NCBI RefSeq assembly: GCF_017614955.1 | Contig: NZ_WVUH01000029.1 | Coordinates: 1-33,579, forward strand | DNA: 33,579 nt | Origin: Micromonospora echinofusca | GTDB lineage: Bacteria > Actinomycetota > Actinomycetes > Mycobacteriales > Micromonosporaceae | Direction: 5' to 3' | Shown: one piece after another, positions 16,336-23,916 of the stretch | Position numbering within the stretch: position 1 is the first letter of the stretch | Layout of the letters: each line of letters opens with the position of its first letter | Notes under the pieces: generated by a model | Database searches by the model: none | What the model was told of the DNA's origin: nothing | What the model saw: the letters and a program-made list of their open reading frames with translations, nothing else | Program-made: the position numbers and the translations under genes

Positions 16336-17240
16336 CCTTTGGAGGCTCCCAGGGTCAGGCCCCGGACGAACTGCCGCTGCAGGAGGAAGAAGATCACCAG
16401 GGTCGGAATCGCGACCAGCACGGAGCCGGCCGAGACCAGGTTGTTGTCGGTGAAGAACTCACCGCGCAGGTTGTTCAGGGAACTGGTGACGGGGAACTTG
16501 TCGCCGGTGCGCATGAGGACGGTGGCCCAGAAGAACTCGTTGTAGATCCAGGTCACCTCCAGCGTCGCCAGGGCGGCCAGCGCGGGTCGGCACAGCGGCA
16601 TGGTCACCTGCCAGTACTGCCGCCAGATGCTCGCCCCGTCGACCATCGCCGCCTCGTACAGGTCACGGGGGAGGGCCTTCATGTAGTTGCTCAGCACGAA
16701 GACACAGAAGCCGCACTGGAAGGCGACGTTGACCAGGATCAGCCCCCAGTAGCTGTCGTACAGCAGCTCCGAGTCGCTCATGAACGCGGGCAGCGGCACC
16801 TGTGTGAAGAGGCGGAACAGCGGGATGAGCAGGGCCTGCTGGGGCAACAGGTTCGCGGCGGTGAACAGGCCGAGCAGGACCAGGTTGGCCTTCCAGCTGA
16901 ACCGGGCGATGACGAAGGCGACGCAGGAGGCGAGGAGGAGGGTCAGCAGTACGGCCGGCACGGTGATGTACACGGAGTTGAGGAGGTGCCGACCGAACTC
17001 GGCGGTCCGCCAGGCGGTGAGGTAGTTGTCGAGGGTCCAGCCGCCGAGTGAGACGTAGCCGTGGACGGCGGTGTACTCGTACGAGCGCAGGGAGGTGAGC
17101 ACCGCCCACAGGATCGGGAAGAGCCAGCCGATCGCCACCGCCGCGAGGAAGACGTGCAGCACCACCCGGGCCGGGCGCAGCGGACGGCGGGCTCGTAGCG
17201 GGGCCGGTGGTGCGTGGCCGGTGCGGGTCGCCGTGGTCAT
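16332..17240 (-). CDS. Carbohydrate ABC transporter permease (MalG/LacG type)
   Basis: The protein has 302 residues with six predicted membrane helices and the EAA loop EAAMVDGASIWRQYW in the cytoplasmic region that contacts the ATPase. A poorly hydrophobic N-terminal tail of about 25 residues precedes helix 1. ATG 17240 overlaps the previous stop and the end overlaps the alpha-galactosidase start, so three genes are chained by 4-base overlaps. The long open frame further upstream is a shadow of the neighbouring permease and binding-protein genes. It forms a heterodimer with the first permease for sugar import. Confidence 0.93.
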   Translation of the reverse strand: MTTATRTGHAPPAPLRARRPLRPARVVLHVFLAAVAIGWLFPILWAVLTSLRSYEYTAVHGYVSLGGWTLDNYLTAWRTAEFGRHLLNSVYITVPAVLLTLLLASCVAFVIARFSWKANLVLLGLFTAANLLPQQALLIPLFRLFTQVPLPAFMSDSELLYDSYWGLILVNVAFQCGFCVFVLSNYMKALPRDLYEAAMVDGASIWRQYWQVTMPLCRPALAALATLEVTWIYNEFFWATVLMRTGDKFPVTSSLNNLRGEFFTDNNLVSAGSVLVAIPTLVIFFLLQRQFVRGLTLGASKG

Positions 17241-18193
17241 CTGCGGTCCTCCCGCATGACGGTGGTGAGGTAGACGGTGATGAAGACCAGCGACACGACG
17301 AGCATGCTGGTGGCCAGGGCCGAGCCGAAGCCGATCCGGCTGGCCTCGCCGACCACGTTCGCCGTCACCAGTGCGGAGAGCAGCTCCAGGCCGTTGCGGC
17401 CCTTGTTGATGACCCAGACCAGGTCGAACGCGCGCAGCGACTCGATCACGGTCACCACCAGCACGATGATGTTGATCGGGCGCAGCACCGGGAAGACCAC
17501 CTTGAAGAAGGTGTTGACCTCGGAGGCCCCGTCGACCGCGGCGGCCTCCCGCAGCGACGGGTCCACGCCCTTGAGGCCGGCGAGGTAGAGCAGCATGACG
17601 TAGCCGACGTGCCGCCAGCCCGCCGCCACGAGGACCGCCCAGATGTTGACGTCGGGGTCGCCGTACCAGTCGACGTCGGTGCCGAACACACCGTTGAGCA
17701 GCCCCTGGTCGCGGGAGTAGATGAGCTGCCAGACGAAGCCGATCAGTGCGAGGGAGAGCACGACGGGCAGGTACAGGGCGGTCTGGTAGAACCGGGTGCC
17801 GCGTAGCTCCTTGTCCAGCAGGACGGCCAGGAACATCCCGAACGGGGTGGCCACCACGAACAGCGCGGCCAGCCAGAGCAGGTTGTTCTGCACGGCCGGG
17901 ACGAAGGGTGGGTAGTTGCCGACCACGTCGGCGTAGTTGCGGGCGCCGACCCACTCGATGTCGCCGACCGGGCCGATGCCGTCCCAGTCGGTGGCCGACA
18001 GCCCGACCGTGGCCAGTGCCGGCAGCCAGACGAGACCGACGACCAGCAGCAGCGGTACGAGCACCATCAGCGCGATGACCACGCGGTCGGTACGGGACAG
18101 CACCCGCAGCCGGCGGCGGCGACCACCCGTCGTGGTGGTCGTCACCGCCGACGGTACGGCGTGGTCCTGCGGGACCTGGGACTGGTCGGACAC
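17237..18193 (-). CDS. Carbohydrate ABC transporter permease (MalF/UgpA type)
   Basis: The protein has 318 residues with a GTG start at 18193, preceded by GGAGG a few bases upstream. A polar N-terminal tail of about 35 residues leads into six or seven membrane helices, and the EAA loop reads EAAAVDGASEVNTFFKVVFP. It starts 21 bases after the binding-protein stop. It is the first of the two membrane subunits. No ATPase gene is present in this operon, so a shared MsiK-like ATPase encoded elsewhere is expected, as in many actinobacterial sugar importers. Confidence 0.93.
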   Translation of the reverse strand: MSDQSQVPQDHAVPSAVTTTTTGGRRRRLRVLSRTDRVVIALMVLVPLLLVVGLVWLPALATVGLSATDWDGIGPVGDIEWVGARNYADVVGNYPPFVPAVQNNLLWLAALFVVATPFGMFLAVLLDKELRGTRFYQTALYLPVVLSLALIGFVWQLIYSRDQGLLNGVFGTDVDWYGDPDVNIWAVLVAAGWRHVGYVMLLYLAGLKGVDPSLREAAAVDGASEVNTFFKVVFPVLRPINIIVLVVTVIESLRAFDLVWVINKGRNGLELLSALVTANVVGEASRIGFGSALATSMLVVSLVFITVYLTTVMREDRR

Positions 18194-18214
18194 GGTGTCC
18201 TCCGCTTTTCGCCG

Positions 18215-19543
18215 TCAGTCGGTGAAGATCGACTTCTTCTGGTTCTCGATGCTGGTGGTGAGCCCGTCGATGTCGGCCGGCTCCCTGATGAACTGCTGGA
18301 GCGCCGGGATGATCACCGTGGACGCGAAGTCCGGTCGGGTGTCCCGGTCGAGGAACTGGGCGATCTCCGTGGCGGAGCCGACCAGTTCCGCGGCCTTGCG
18401 TTGCAGGGCGGTGTAGCCGCTGGTGTCGGCCTCGCTGTTGGCGACCAGCGTGCTCGGGTCGTTCTTGACGACGATGTCGGCGGCGGCCTTCGAGCCGACG
18501 TAGGCGAGCAGCTTGCGGGCGTTGTCCTCCGCCTTCGGCCGGCGCGCCATCATGTACCCGTCGATGGGCGCGTCCAGTGCCTTCGCCCCCACCGCCGGGT
18601 CGATCTCCGGGAAGGTGAAGAAGTCCAGGTCGTCCTGCTCGTCGTCGCGGAACTGCTGGGCGACGAAGAGGCCGAGCAGGTACATGCCGCTCTTCTTCTG
18701 CTGGAGGGACTGGGCCGCCTCCTGCCAGGTGCGGCCGAGGCTGTCCGGCTGGTGCAGTGGCAGCAGCCCCCGCCAGGTGTCGAAGACGGTCCGGACCTTG
18801 CCCGAGGTCCACGACTCCTTGCCCGCCATCAGGTCGATGTGGAACTGGTAGCCGTTGATCCGCAGGTTGAGGATGTCGAAGGTGCCCATCGCCGGCCAGC
18901 CGTCCTTGTCGGCGAAGGCGATCGGGGAGAGGCCGTCCTTCTTCATCTCGGCGGCCAGGGTGGTCAGTTCGCCGAGGGTTTTCGGTACCTGGTAGCCGTA
19001 CTGCTGCCAGACCGACTTGCGGTAGAACACCGCCCACGGATAGTACGACGAGGGGACGAAGTACTGTTTGCCGTCGTCGCCGGTGGACGCCTTGCGGAAC
19101 GCGTCCGACATCCCGGAGAGCCCACTCCAGACGTCGCTGAGGTCGGCGGCGAGACCACGGCCGGCGAAGAACCGCATCCGGTAGCCGGCGAACCACATGA
19201 ACACGTCGTCCGGTTTGCCCTGGAGATAGTTGTTGATGTTCTCCTGGAACGTGTTGTGGTCGACGGTGTTGACGGCGACCGTGATCCCGGAGGAGGCCCG
19301 GAACCCGTCCATCACCTTCGCGGTGACCTCCTTGGGTTTCGGGTCGGACTGGTTGGAGCCGAGCGACACCGTCGTGGAGCCGGAGCCCTCCGGGTCGGCG
19401 TCACCGCAGCCGGCGAGCAGGCCGGTGCCGAGCAGCACGCCGCCGCCGGCGGCGCCCGCGAGCAGCGAGCGTCGGCGCAGGCCGGCGACGGAAGGGGGTA
19501 CCAGCCGGGACAGGTACTCGGCGTGGGACCGGGGACGGGACAT
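18215..19543 (-). CDS. Extracellular sugar-binding lipoprotein of an ABC importer
   Basis: The protein has 442 residues. ATG 19543 has a perfect AGGAGG five bases ahead. The N-terminus shows a twin-arginine-like RRRSLL, a hydrophobic stretch and a lipobox LLAGC, so it is probably a Tat-exported lipoprotein anchored at the outer face of the membrane. The mature part has the family-1 solute-binding pattern (FENINNYLQGKPDD-like segment, YAPWAVFYRKSVW-like segment and TLGELTTLAAEMKKDG). It heads the operon with two permeases and a GH36 enzyme, so galactose-containing oligosaccharides are the likely ligands (inference). Confidence 0.93.
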   Translation of the reverse strand: MSRPRSHAEYLSRLVPPSVAGLRRRSLLAGAAGGGVLLGTGLLAGCGDADPEGSGSTTVSLGSNQSDPKPKEVTAKVMDGFRASSGITVAVNTVDHNTFQENINNYLQGKPDDVFMWFAGYRMRFFAGRGLAADLSDVWSGLSGMSDAFRKASTGDDGKQYFVPSSYYPWAVFYRKSVWQQYGYQVPKTLGELTTLAAEMKKDGLSPIAFADKDGWPAMGTFDILNLRINGYQFHIDLMAGKESWTSGKVRTVFDTWRGLLPLHQPDSLGRTWQEAAQSLQQKKSGMYLLGLFVAQQFRDDEQDDLDFFTFPEIDPAVGAKALDAPIDGYMMARRPKAEDNARKLLAYVGSKAAADIVVKNDPSTLVANSEADTSGYTALQRKAAELVGSATEIAQFLDRDTRPDFASTVIIPALQQFIREPADIDGLTTSIENQKKSIFTD

Positions 19544-19819
19544 GGTGCCTCCTACGGATGAGAGGGTGCGGCGCCTGAGGGCCGTCGGCTGGCAGCACCC
19601 ACCCGCCGTGATCCCACCTACCGTTCCACCGGGAATCAACACAGGTAAACATAAACTGCCAGTGCCAGCTCAAGCTACCCGTTCCTTCGCCACTGTCAAC
19701 AGCGGTGCCCTGATGCGACAAGCCAGATGGGACAAGCCTGTCACGAAAGCAACGCCAATAAGGCCGTCTATGTTCGAAAGTGTTGACTTACCTGTCCCGG
19801 CAGGGCACCCTCTGCTGTC
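19544..19819. promoter_or_regulatory. Divergent control region between the sugar importer operon and the beta-galactosidase
   Basis: This 276-base gap is AT-richer than its surroundings. It holds ACAGGTAA at 19641-19648 and its inverted copy TTACCTGT at 19788-19795, one near each divergent gene. It also holds a near-perfect 14-base tandem repeat, ATGCGACAAGCCAG then ATGGGACAAGCCTG, at 19713-19740 (12 of 14 bases identical). A possible minus-strand promoter is TTGATT (19634-19639) with TGGGAT 17 bases on. TTGACT at 19783-19788 is -35-like for the plus side but lacks a good -10. No regulator gene lies nearby; the repeats are candidate operators. Confidence 0.5.
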
Positions 19820-21877
19820 ATGCGACGGTGGCAGGGCGAGTGGATCTACTTCGGCGGCGACTACAACCCGGAGCAGTGGCCCGAGGAGACCTGGGCCGAG
19901 GACGTCACCCTGATGCGCCGTGCCGGCGTCAACCTGGTCTCGGTCGGGATCTTCTCGTGGGCGCTGCTCGAACCCGAGCCCGGCCGCTACGAGTTCCACC
20001 ACCTCGACCGGGTGCTGGACCTGCTGCACGACGGCGGGATCGCCGTCGACCTGGCCACCGCCACCGCCAGCCCACCACCCTGGCTCGCCCACCGGCACCC
20101 GGACACCCTGCCCCGCCGCGCCGACGGCGCGATCCTCTGGCCCGGCGGACGACAGGCGTACTGCCCCAGCTCACCGGTGTTCCGTGCGGCATCGTTGGCA
20201 CTGGTCGAAGCGGTCGCCACCCGGTACGCCAACCACCCGGCCGTGGTGATGTGGCACATCTCCAACGAACTCGGCTGTCACAACGTGCACTGCTACTGCG
20301 ACACCAGCGCCGAGGCGTTCCGCCACTGGCTGCGCGACCGCTACGGCACCCTGGACACCCTCAACGACGCCTGGGGCACCGCCTTCTGGAGCCAGCGCTA
20401 CGGCGACTGGGCGGAGATCAACCCGCCCCGGCTCGCGCCGACCTTCGCCAACCCGACCCAGCAGTTGGACTTCCTGCGTTTCTCCTCCGACGAGCAGCGC
20501 GCCCAGCTGCGCGCCGAACGGGCGGTCCTGACCCGGCTGGTGCACCAGCCCGTCACCACCAACTTCATGATCGGTATCGGCACCAAACACCTGGACTACC
20601 ACTCCTGGGCCCCCGATGTGGACCTGGTCGCCAACGACCACTACCTGACCGCAGCCGACCCGGAGGCACACGTCGGCCTGGCCCTCGCCGCCGACCACAC
20701 CCGGGGCGTCGCCGGTGGCCGGCCGTGGCTGCTCATGGAACACTCCACCAGCGCGGTCAACTGGCAGCCCCGTAACGTGGCCAAGACCCCCGGCCAGCTC
20801 CGCCGCAACAGCCTGGCCCACGTCGCGCGGGGCGCCGACGGCGTCCTGTTCTTCCAGTGGCGGGCCTCCCGGGCCGGCGCCGAGAAGTTCCACTCGGCAC
20901 TGCTGCCGCACGCCGGCCCGGACACCAAGATCTTCCGCGAGGTGTGCCGACTCGGCGCCGACCTCGCCGCCGTCGCCGAGGTGATCGGCAGTCGGGTGGA
21001 CGCCGACGTGGCGATCCTGTTCGACTACGAGGCATGGTGGGGTGTCGAACTCGACTCCCACCCCAGCGTCGACGTCACGTACACCGACCGGCTCCAGGCG
21101 CTGCACGGAGCGCTGTGGCGGGCCGGGATCACCGCCGACGTGGTGCACCCCTCGGCCGACCTGAGCCGCTACCGCCTGGTGGTCGTCCCCACCCTGTACC
21201 TGGTCCGGGACCCGCACGCCGCCGCGCTGCGCAGCTTCGTCGAAGCCGGCGGCACCGCCCTGGTCACCTACTTCAGCGGGATCGTCGACGACAACGACCA
21301 CATCCGCCTCGGCGGTTACCCGGGCGCCTTCCGCGACCTGCTCGGCGTGCACACCGAGGAGTTCTTCCCCCTGCGGGCGGGGGAGCGGGTCACCCTGGAC
21401 GACGGGACGGTCGCCGACGTGTGGACCGAGTGGCTGCACACCGACAGCGCCGAGGTGCTCGCCAGGTACGCCGACGGCCCGCTGCCGGGCGTACCGGCGG
21501 TCACCCGCAACGCGGTCGGCGCGGGTACCGCCTGGTACGTCGGTACCCGACTCGACGCGGCGGCCACGGACCGACTGGTCGCCCGGCTGGTCACCGAGGC
21601 CGGGGTACGGCCGCCGGCCGAGGCGCCGCCCGGCGTCGAGGTGGTCCGGCGCCGCGCCGACGGGCGGAGCTGGCTGTTCGTGCTCAACCACACCGGAGGG
21701 ACCGTCCAGGTCGCCGCGACCGGCACCGAACTGCTCAGCGGGTCGCCCTGCGCCGGCGAACTGACCGTCGCACCCGGCGACGTGGCCGTGGTCCGGGAGG
21801 GCGTACCGGTGGCCCCGGCGTCCGCCGCCGACCCGGACCTGGCGCCCGACGGGCGGAACGGTACTGCCGCAACCTGA
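19820..21877 (+). CDS. Beta-galactosidase, glycoside hydrolase family 42
   Basis: This is a 685-residue GH42 enzyme. The N-terminal FGGDYNPEQW (residues 11-20) fixes the start near ATG 19820. The acid/base is Glu150 (ISNE), the nucleophile Glu307 (LLMEHS), and Cys115, Cys153, Cys158 and Cys160 correspond to the GH42 zinc cluster. The TIM barrel is followed by the trimerisation domain (from about residue 400, DVAILFDYEAWW) and a small C-terminal beta domain. There is no signal peptide, so it is cytoplasmic. There is no recognisable ribosome-binding site ahead of the ATG, so a leaderless message is possible. It is divergent from the importer-GH36 operon and probably co-regulated with it. Confidence 0.95.
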   Translation: MRRWQGEWIYFGGDYNPEQWPEETWAEDVTLMRRAGVNLVSVGIFSWALLEPEPGRYEFHHLDRVLDLLHDGGIAVDLATATASPPPWLAHRHPDTLPRRADGAILWPGGRQAYCPSSPVFRAASLALVEAVATRYANHPAVVMWHISNELGCHNVHCYCDTSAEAFRHWLRDRYGTLDTLNDAWGTAFWSQRYGDWAEINPPRLAPTFANPTQQLDFLRFSSDEQRAQLRAERAVLTRLVHQPVTTNFMIGIGTKHLDYHSWAPDVDLVANDHYLTAADPEAHVGLALAADHTRGVAGGRPWLLMEHSTSAVNWQPRNVAKTPGQLRRNSLAHVARGADGVLFFQWRASRAGAEKFHSALLPHAGPDTKIFREVCRLGADLAAVAEVIGSRVDADVAILFDYEAWWGVELDSHPSVDVTYTDRLQALHGALWRAGITADVVHPSADLSRYRLVVVPTLYLVRDPHAAALRSFVEAGGTALVTYFSGIVDDNDHIRLGGYPGAFRDLLGVHTEEFFPLRAGERVTLDDGTVADVWTEWLHTDSAEVLARYADGPLPGVPAVTRNAVGAGTAWYVGTRLDAAATDRLVARLVTEAGVRPPAEAPPGVEVVRRRADGRSWLFVLNHTGGTVQVAATGTELLSGSPCAGELTVAPGDVAVVREGVPVAPASAADPDLAPDGRNGTAAT

Positions 21878-21915
21878 AGCCATGCGGGGACGCCGCGCGT
21901 CGTCGCGCAGCTGGA

Positions 21916-21958
21916 CGCGACCGGCTGTCCGGGACTGTCGGGCGGACAGCCGGTCGCG
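21916..21958. terminator. Long hairpin between beta-galactosidase and exporter genes
   Basis: A 15-bp perfect stem (CGCGACCGGCTGTCC with its complement) encloses a 13-base loop, about 38 bases after the beta-galactosidase stop and 14 bases beyond the stop of the convergent exporter gene. It is a likely bidirectional terminator. Confidence 0.75.
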
Positions 21959-21972
21959 CCCTGCCCGAACGA

Positions 21973-23424
21973 TCAGACGGCAGCCCTGTCCGTCTCGGTG
22001 CGGTCCGGACCGGTCGTGTCCGGTTCCGCCGTCGCCCCAGGCCGGGAGGTGCGCAGTGTCACGCCGGCGAGCAGCGCCCCGGCCACGGCGATGACGGCGG
22101 CGCCGAGGAAGGCGGCCGAGAAGCCGTTGGTCAGGGCCGGTAGGTCACCGAGCCGGCTCGCCCCGTACGCGGCCGCGACCGCGGTCATCGCCGCCAGGCC
22201 GAGCGCGGAGCCGACCTGGTAACTGGTGTTGACGATGCCCGAGGCCAGGCCGCCCTCCTCCGGTCGGGCGCTGGAGATCGCCGTACCCAGGGACGGGATG
22301 AACGCCAGCGACATGCCCAGTGCCGCGACCAGTGAGGCGGGCAGGACGTCCACCCAGAAGATGCCGTCGGGGCGGATCTGCGACAGCCAGCCCATCCCGA
22401 CTGCGAGGGTGCCCAGGCCGGTGACGGTCATGGTCTTCGGGCCGAACCGGTTCATCGCCCACGGTGCGAGGACGATCATGCCGACCATGATGAGCGCGGT
22501 CATCGGCAGCAGAGCGGCGCCACTGGGGAAGGCACGGTAACCGAGGACCTGTTGCAGGTAGAGGTTGAGGAAGAACCACATCGGGATCCACGCCCCGCCG
22601 AGCAGCAACTGGGTGAGGTTCGCCGCGCCGAGGTTCGGGGTACGCAGGATCGACAGGCGCATCAGCGGCTGCCGACGGTTGGCCTGGACGGCGACGAACA
22701 CCCCGAGCAGCACGACCGCGCCGGCCAGCACCAGCCAGGTGCGGGCGTCGGCCCAGCCGACCTCCGGCGCCCGGACGATCGCGTACACCGCCGCGCCGAG
22801 TCCGGCGGTCACCGTGGCCGCGCCGACCAGGTCCACGGAGCCCCGTCCGCCGACGATCCCGGCGGGCATCAGGGTCAGGGTGGCCACCAGGGCCAGGGCC
22901 GCGATCGGGACGTTGAGGTAGAACACCCACGGCCAGCTCAGGTACTCGGTGACGACACCACCGAGGAAGACCCCTGCGGTACCACCGGCGGGTGCGGCGG
23001 CTCCGTACAGGGCCAGGGCCCTGGTCAGCTCCTTCGGGGTGGCGCCGAAGAGCATCATCAGCAGTGTCAGGGCGGACGGGGCGATCAGTGCGGCGCCCGC
23101 GCCCTGTACCGCCCGGCCGGCCAGTTCGGTGCCGACCGAGCCGGCGGCACCGGCCAGCACCGATCCGACCAGCAGGACCGCCCAGCCGGTGGCGAACATC
23201 CGGCGGGCGCCGAACAGGTCGGACAGCCTCCCGCCGAGCAGCAGCAGACCGCCGAACGCCACCACGTAGGCGTTGAACACCCAGGACAGGTTCTCCTGTG
23301 AGAAACCGAGGTCGGACTGGATCCGGGGGAGGGCCACCCCGATGATCGATGTGTCCATGATGACTATGAACTGTGCGAGCGCGATGAGTGCGAGGGCCCA
23401 CCATCGCCGGGACGGGGAAGTCAA
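21973..23424 (-). CDS. MFS multidrug exporter, DHA2 family (EmrB/QacA type, 14 membrane helices)
   Basis: The protein has 483 residues with about 14 hydrophobic helices, and helix 1 carries the family motif QFIVIMDTSIIGVALP. GGRLSDLFGARR is the loop 2-3 motif A. No ATG or GTG lies in frame between the copZ coding region and helix 1, so the TTG at 23424, with AGGA six bases ahead, is the only start keeping helix 1. Such proteins export drugs or dyes by proton antiport. It lies 50 bases behind copZ on the same strand, with a perfect hairpin in between. Copper linkage is therefore uncertain. The substrate is unknown. Confidence 0.9.
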   Translation of the reverse strand: MTSPSRRWWALALIALAQFIVIMDTSIIGVALPRIQSDLGFSQENLSWVFNAYVVAFGGLLLLGGRLSDLFGARRMFATGWAVLLVGSVLAGAAGSVGTELAGRAVQGAGAALIAPSALTLLMMLFGATPKELTRALALYGAAAPAGGTAGVFLGGVVTEYLSWPWVFYLNVPIAALALVATLTLMPAGIVGGRGSVDLVGAATVTAGLGAAVYAIVRAPEVGWADARTWLVLAGAVVLLGVFVAVQANRRQPLMRLSILRTPNLGAANLTQLLLGGAWIPMWFFLNLYLQQVLGYRAFPSGAALLPMTALIMVGMIVLAPWAMNRFGPKTMTVTGLGTLAVGMGWLSQIRPDGIFWVDVLPASLVAALGMSLAFIPSLGTAISSARPEEGGLASGIVNTSYQVGSALGLAAMTAVAAAYGASRLGDLPALTNGFSAAFLGAAVIAVAGALLAGVTLRTSRPGATAEPDTTGPDRTETDRAAV

Positions 23425-23439
23425 GACAAGTCCTGTTCC

Positions 23440-23466
23440 GGCCCCGGTGGTCGAACCACCGGGGCC
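23440..23466 (-). terminator. Perfect hairpin between copZ and the exporter gene
   Basis: GGCCCCGGTGGT pairs with ACCACCGGGGCC around a CGA loop, a 12-bp stem beginning 9 bases after the copZ stop and ending 16 bases before the exporter's TTG start. It could end the copZ transcript. Because it almost touches the exporter ribosome-binding site, it could also modulate read-through or translation of the exporter. Confidence 0.6.
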
Positions 23467-23474
23467 TGCCTTCT

Positions 23475-23738
23475 TCAGCGGGACAGCTCGGGATCGGTGA
23501 TCCGGTAGCCGGCGTCGGTGACGGCGGTCCGGATCTGGTTCTCGTCGGCGGTACCGAGGACGGTGATCCGTCCGGTCGGCAGGTCGACCTCTACATCGGT
23601 GACGCCCGGCACCGCCCGGACCGCGGTGTCCACTCTGGTGGCGCACGGCTGGCAGGACATCCCGGCCACCACGAACACGCGGTCCTCACCGGTCGTCGGC
23701 GTGGCCCGGGTCGAGTTGGTGTCACAACTGACGCACAT
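23475..23738 (-). CDS. copZ: Copper chaperone, heavy-metal-associated (HMA) domain protein
   Basis: The protein has 87 residues from ATG 23738, with a perfect AGGAGG six bases ahead; a GTG at 23741 overlaps the same site. The HMA domain runs from about residue 20 with the metal site GMSCQPC (Cys29 and Cys32), VDTAVRAVPGV and AGYRITD. Ahead of it is an unusual extension MCVSCDTNS with a second Cys pair (Cys2 and Cys5) that might also hold metal. The product carries Cu(I) in the cytoplasm, presumably to the divergent ATPase, which has no HMA domain of its own. Its promoter region contains CsoR-like palindromes. Confidence 0.9.
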   Translation of the reverse strand: MCVSCDTNSTRATPTTGEDRVFVVAGMSCQPCATRVDTAVRAVPGVTDVEVDLPTGRITVLGTADENQIRTAVTDAGYRITDPELSR

Positions 23739-23757
23739 CACGAACCTCCTATACATT

Positions 23758-23772
23758 TACCCGGTAGGGGTA
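23758..23772. promoter_or_regulatory. CsoR-like palindrome 1 (copZ leader)
   Basis: TACCC-GGTAG-GGGTA, inverted ends of five bases, lies 20 bases ahead of the copZ ATG, next to its AGGAGG. C-tract/G-tract palindromes flanked by TA are the known operator style of copper-sensing CsoR repressors. It is the weakest of the three sites. Confidence 0.5.
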
Positions 23773-23792
23773 TCGGTGCGGGGACCGTAGCA

Positions 23793-23807
23793 TACCCCCA
23801 GGGGGTA
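23793..23807. promoter_or_regulatory. CsoR-like palindrome 2 (perfect)
   Basis: TACCCCC-A-GGGGGTA is a perfect 7-1-7 palindrome, 55 bases ahead of the copZ start, where a copZ promoter would lie. It is the best of three similar sites in 135 bases between the divergent copper genes. The csoR gene itself is not in the window. Confidence 0.65.
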
Positions 23808-23873
23808 GCCAATGGTTGGCGCCCGGGACTGCCGGTCGGCTGGCCGGGTGGTGGGGCGCGGATCACTGTGCAA

Positions 23874-23890
23874 ATACCCCTGGGGGGTAT
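23874..23890. promoter_or_regulatory. CsoR-like palindrome 3 overlapping the ATPase promoter
   Basis: ATACCCC-TGG-GGGGTAT is a 7-3-7 inverted repeat. It overlaps a plausible -10 element (TATGGT at 23890-23895, 17 bases from TGTGCA), so a bound repressor would block the ATPase promoter. It lies 27 bases ahead of the ATPase ATG. Confidence 0.65.
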
Positions 23891-23916
23891 ATGGTGCTGC
23901 CGAGGAGGCGATAGAG

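Noticed and set aside
16332..19196. 954-residue open frame extending upstream of the second permease
   Set aside because: Upstream of ATG 17240 the translation is Arg/Gly/Pro-rich shadow of the other permease and the binding protein. Only the C-terminal 302 residues are a real permease.
23812..23916. N-terminal extension of the copper ATPase in the same frame
   Set aside because: It would run through the CsoR-like operator and promoter. ATG 23917 has a strong ribosome-binding site and the His-rich start expected of CopB-type pumps.
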